This document shows, in pieces, positions 61,801 to 64,000 of a DNA stretch of 64,000 nt (its first letter is position 1; each line of letters begins with the position of its first letter). Source of the DNA: Myrica gale (taxonomy: Eukaryota > Streptophyta > Magnoliopsida > Fagales > Myricaceae); NCBI GenBank assembly GCA_963930655.1, contig OZ005618.1, forward strand, positions 9,942,001-10,006,000. Reading direction: 5' to 3'. A program made the position numbers and the translations under genes. The notes under the pieces are model-generated. The model was not told the DNA's origin, made no database searches, and was given only the letters and a program-made list of their open reading frames with translations.

Positions 61801-62782
61801 AGAACCAACAACAAGTAATAATTAGCCCTACCCTCCGCCTTCCAATCAAATCCACAAACTCCAATCTCCAAAAAAAAAAGAACAAACAATAGTAATTAAG
61901 GAAGAGAGATTAAAAATACCACTGACCTGTGAAAGAGTAATATGTTATCGGCAAGTCACCTAATGTCCCTCAATCATAGTGAGAAAATACTGTAGTTGAG
62001 ACTATTGAGTTCAACTGTCAAAGAAAATTGAAAAGGATCACACAAAACCAAAATTTATTGGTAGAAAATTTAAAATCATATGAAAGAAGATAACATATAC
62101 ATACTGGTATATTTTTTAAATATTGCCAAGATTTTGAATAAATTGCATTTCTTGATAAACATGTCTTAATTCTCTCCTGCATACTGGTATATTTTTTCTC
62201 CTCCAATCTGATTGTCCATTACACATACTTCAGCACAGATAGCAGCATTAGCTTAGCACAGATAGCAGCATTCGATAATATTTGTTGGTCTTGTTATAAT
62301 TAACGTTTGCTCTATCTCAAACTCATGAGTACCTAGTCACCATTAGCAAGCCATAAGTTGCATGATCCAAAAGTTTGAGTTGGCCAAAGAAGGTGACAAC
62401 ATTGCAAATAAGCATGCAATGTTGCATGGCACCATGATCTAGCAGTGTCGAGTTGGATTTAAAATTGAAGATTTCTCAGCTGAAATCTGGGTTCATAGCA
62501 CAATTATGAAAAGCAAAGCATTACAGTCCTGAGATGTATAATAGCACAATTCAAAGATGACTGTTAGCCATATCTTCTAACCACAATTCAGCGACATTAT
62601 TGAAGAAAATGCTTTCTAGTTTTAGAAACTTGAAAAAAGTTTACTTCTTTAACATCGGTAGATCAGGACTAATTTGGCTCTTCTTAGTGTTATTTAGTTG
62701 GTTCAGAAATACTCATTATGTCTTTAAAGATATGCATGTCATGGTGATCAGTCAAAGAATAGGATTTTCATTTATTTTTGAG
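61801..62782. other. Spacer, no gene supported
   Basis: May be the decayed 5' part of CACTA element 3. A short direct repeat, AGCACAGATAGCAGCATT, occurs near 62232 and 62255. Confidence 0.4.
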
Positions 62783-62960
62783 TATCAAGTAGAAACTAAT
62801 AAATTGACAATTTATAGAATAGATTACCAAAGTAGAAGATAGAATATCACGTAGAAACTAATAAATTGACAATTTACAGAATAGATTACCAAAGTAGAAG
62901 ATAGAATATCAAGTAGAAACTAATAAATTGACAATTTACAGAATAGATACCAAAGTAGCA
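62783..62960. repeat. 62-bp tandem repeat, three copies
   Basis: Units starting TATCAAGTAGAAACTAAT (or TATCACG...) begin at 62783, 62845 and 62907, nearly identical; the third is cut short. Confidence 0.9.
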
Positions 62961-63099
62961 AGTAGAAGGATCTAGAGTCTCGGGTGGGGGCTTTGCATAG
63001 ATTAGGGCACTCAGTGCCATGCTTGGAGAAACACTGAAACCATTCCATAAAAAGCATTTAAACTAAATTGACAATTTACAGAGGGATCCCATGGGGTAG

Positions 63100-64000
63100 A
63101 AATTAACAGATTAACTTGGCCATATTATATGAGAGAGGGAGAGATCGGGACTGAGTGCAGTGAAAGAGGGACAGACTGGGAGGGAGGAAGGGAGGCGGCG
63201 GGGAGCACTGACCAGTGGATGTTCGAAGGAGGGGAGGCAGAGTGAGAGTGGGAGGCTGGCGTCGCCGGCGGGAGGCAGCAGGCTGGCATCAGGACTCCGG
63301 ACTCGGGAGGTGAGCAGCGCGTCGGGAGAGAGAAGGGGGAAGAAATTACGGAGAGGGGTTTCGGGGAAATTTTCCACGCCTTAATGCTTCATTTTTTTAA
63401 TTCGCTGAGGGTGAAGCGAATTAAAAAAAACAATTGTCCGGCCCAGCGCCTGGGCCTGGATCTTGGGGCGGGCCTGGGCCTGGGTCTTGGGATGGGCCTA
63501 GTTTGAAGGGGGCGGGCTGGGCTTAACATATGTGAAAAAAAATTATAATTTAAAACTATAATGTTTTCTTTTACAACATAATTGTATTGAAGTTTTTATA
63601 ATACATGATATGTACTTTAAATACATAACTTAAATTCATAATATCCTTTTTTGAAATAAATAATATGTCCTAATTAATTAGTCTTATATTACAAATTATT
63701 CAAATATAATTTCTAATTATAAATAATTTCTACACTACTTAGATATAATCAATAAATATTCAATTACCATAACACCTATGACTAGATATTATGTTATGTA
63801 TTTTAATTGCATAAGCTAATTAATCTTACAATATCTTTTTGTTTGAAATTAAATAATATGTCATAATTAAATATTATTATATTACTAATTATTACAAATA
63901 TATATGCTCATTATAAGCATATGATAATAGATGTCTAAACTACTTAGATTTAGTCAATAAAAATACAATTACCATAACAATCATAGATATAACTTTCATA
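63100..64000. other. GC-rich patch followed by AT-rich DNA, no gene supported
   Basis: 63160-63380 is rich in GGGAGG and CGCCGGCGGG strings and open in more than one frame by composition only. 63440-63530 has repeated GGGCCTGG. After 63540 the sequence is very AT-rich with no feature. Confidence 0.4.

Noticed and set aside
63160..63384. Open frame in GC-rich DNA on both strands
   Set aside because: Arg/Gly/Ser- and Pro/Leu-rich products in overlapping frames are what biased composition gives; no motif or splice context supports a gene.
1..64000. CRISPR array, phage, operon-type or biosynthetic cluster
   Set aside because: The short repeats present are tandem or inverted transposon repeats, without regular unique spacers and cas-like genes; the genes are eukaryotic with introns and functionally unrelated to one another.

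Overview
This is nuclear DNA from a flowering plant, most likely a woody eudicot. The evidence is long AT-rich spacers, many-exon genes with GT-AG introns, and dense transposon remnants (CACTA, Mutator-like, LTR and LINE types). Two recognisable plant gene families anchor the window: a V-ATPase subunit a gene and an LRR receptor kinase. The exact species cannot be told from the sequence alone.

Layout. 1-4625: right-hand part of a decayed CACTA (En/Spm) transposon on the + strand. 5052-~7208: a second, reversed and gutted CACTA element. 7232-10596: 3' two exons of an NPF (NRT1/PTR) transporter pseudogene, whose upstream exons are missing. ~10790-13750: one long LTR of a retrotransposon. 14640-15682 (-): a two-exon RRM-like gene with no clear ATG. 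17509-25183 (-): an 11-exon gene for a large serine-rich protein of unknown function, with conserved N- and C-terminal motifs. 26662-31790 (-): a DCAF8-type WD40 pseudogene. It is broken by a 2.9-kb Mutator-like element that carries a fragment of a HIPL gene, and by a 35-bp hairpin flanked by a 9-bp direct repeat. 32176-32671: a MITE-like element, with a relative at ~51475-51790. 36571-49193 (-): an intact 18-exon gene for V-ATPase subunit a (VHA-a1 type, 818 aa), with one GC-AG intron and a LINE-like remnant in intron 4. 52933-56749 (-): an LRR receptor kinase (class XII, non-RD) with two frameshifts. 56926-58075: a second Mutator-like element, carrying a RING-H2 (ATL) gene fragment, inserted just upstream of that kinase. 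59947-~61800 (-): a third CACTA remnant. 62783-62960: a 62-bp tandem repeat.

Only three loci look able to make a full protein: VHA-a1, the serine-rich protein, and (with doubt about its start) the RRM-like protein. The genes do not form a pathway. The theme of the window is repeated transposon attack on genes and capture of gene pieces by Mutator-like elements. I found no CRISPR array, tRNA or rRNA, and no sign of a new defence or biosynthetic system. The two gene-carrying Mutator-like elements with intact 9-bp target duplications are the most notable content.
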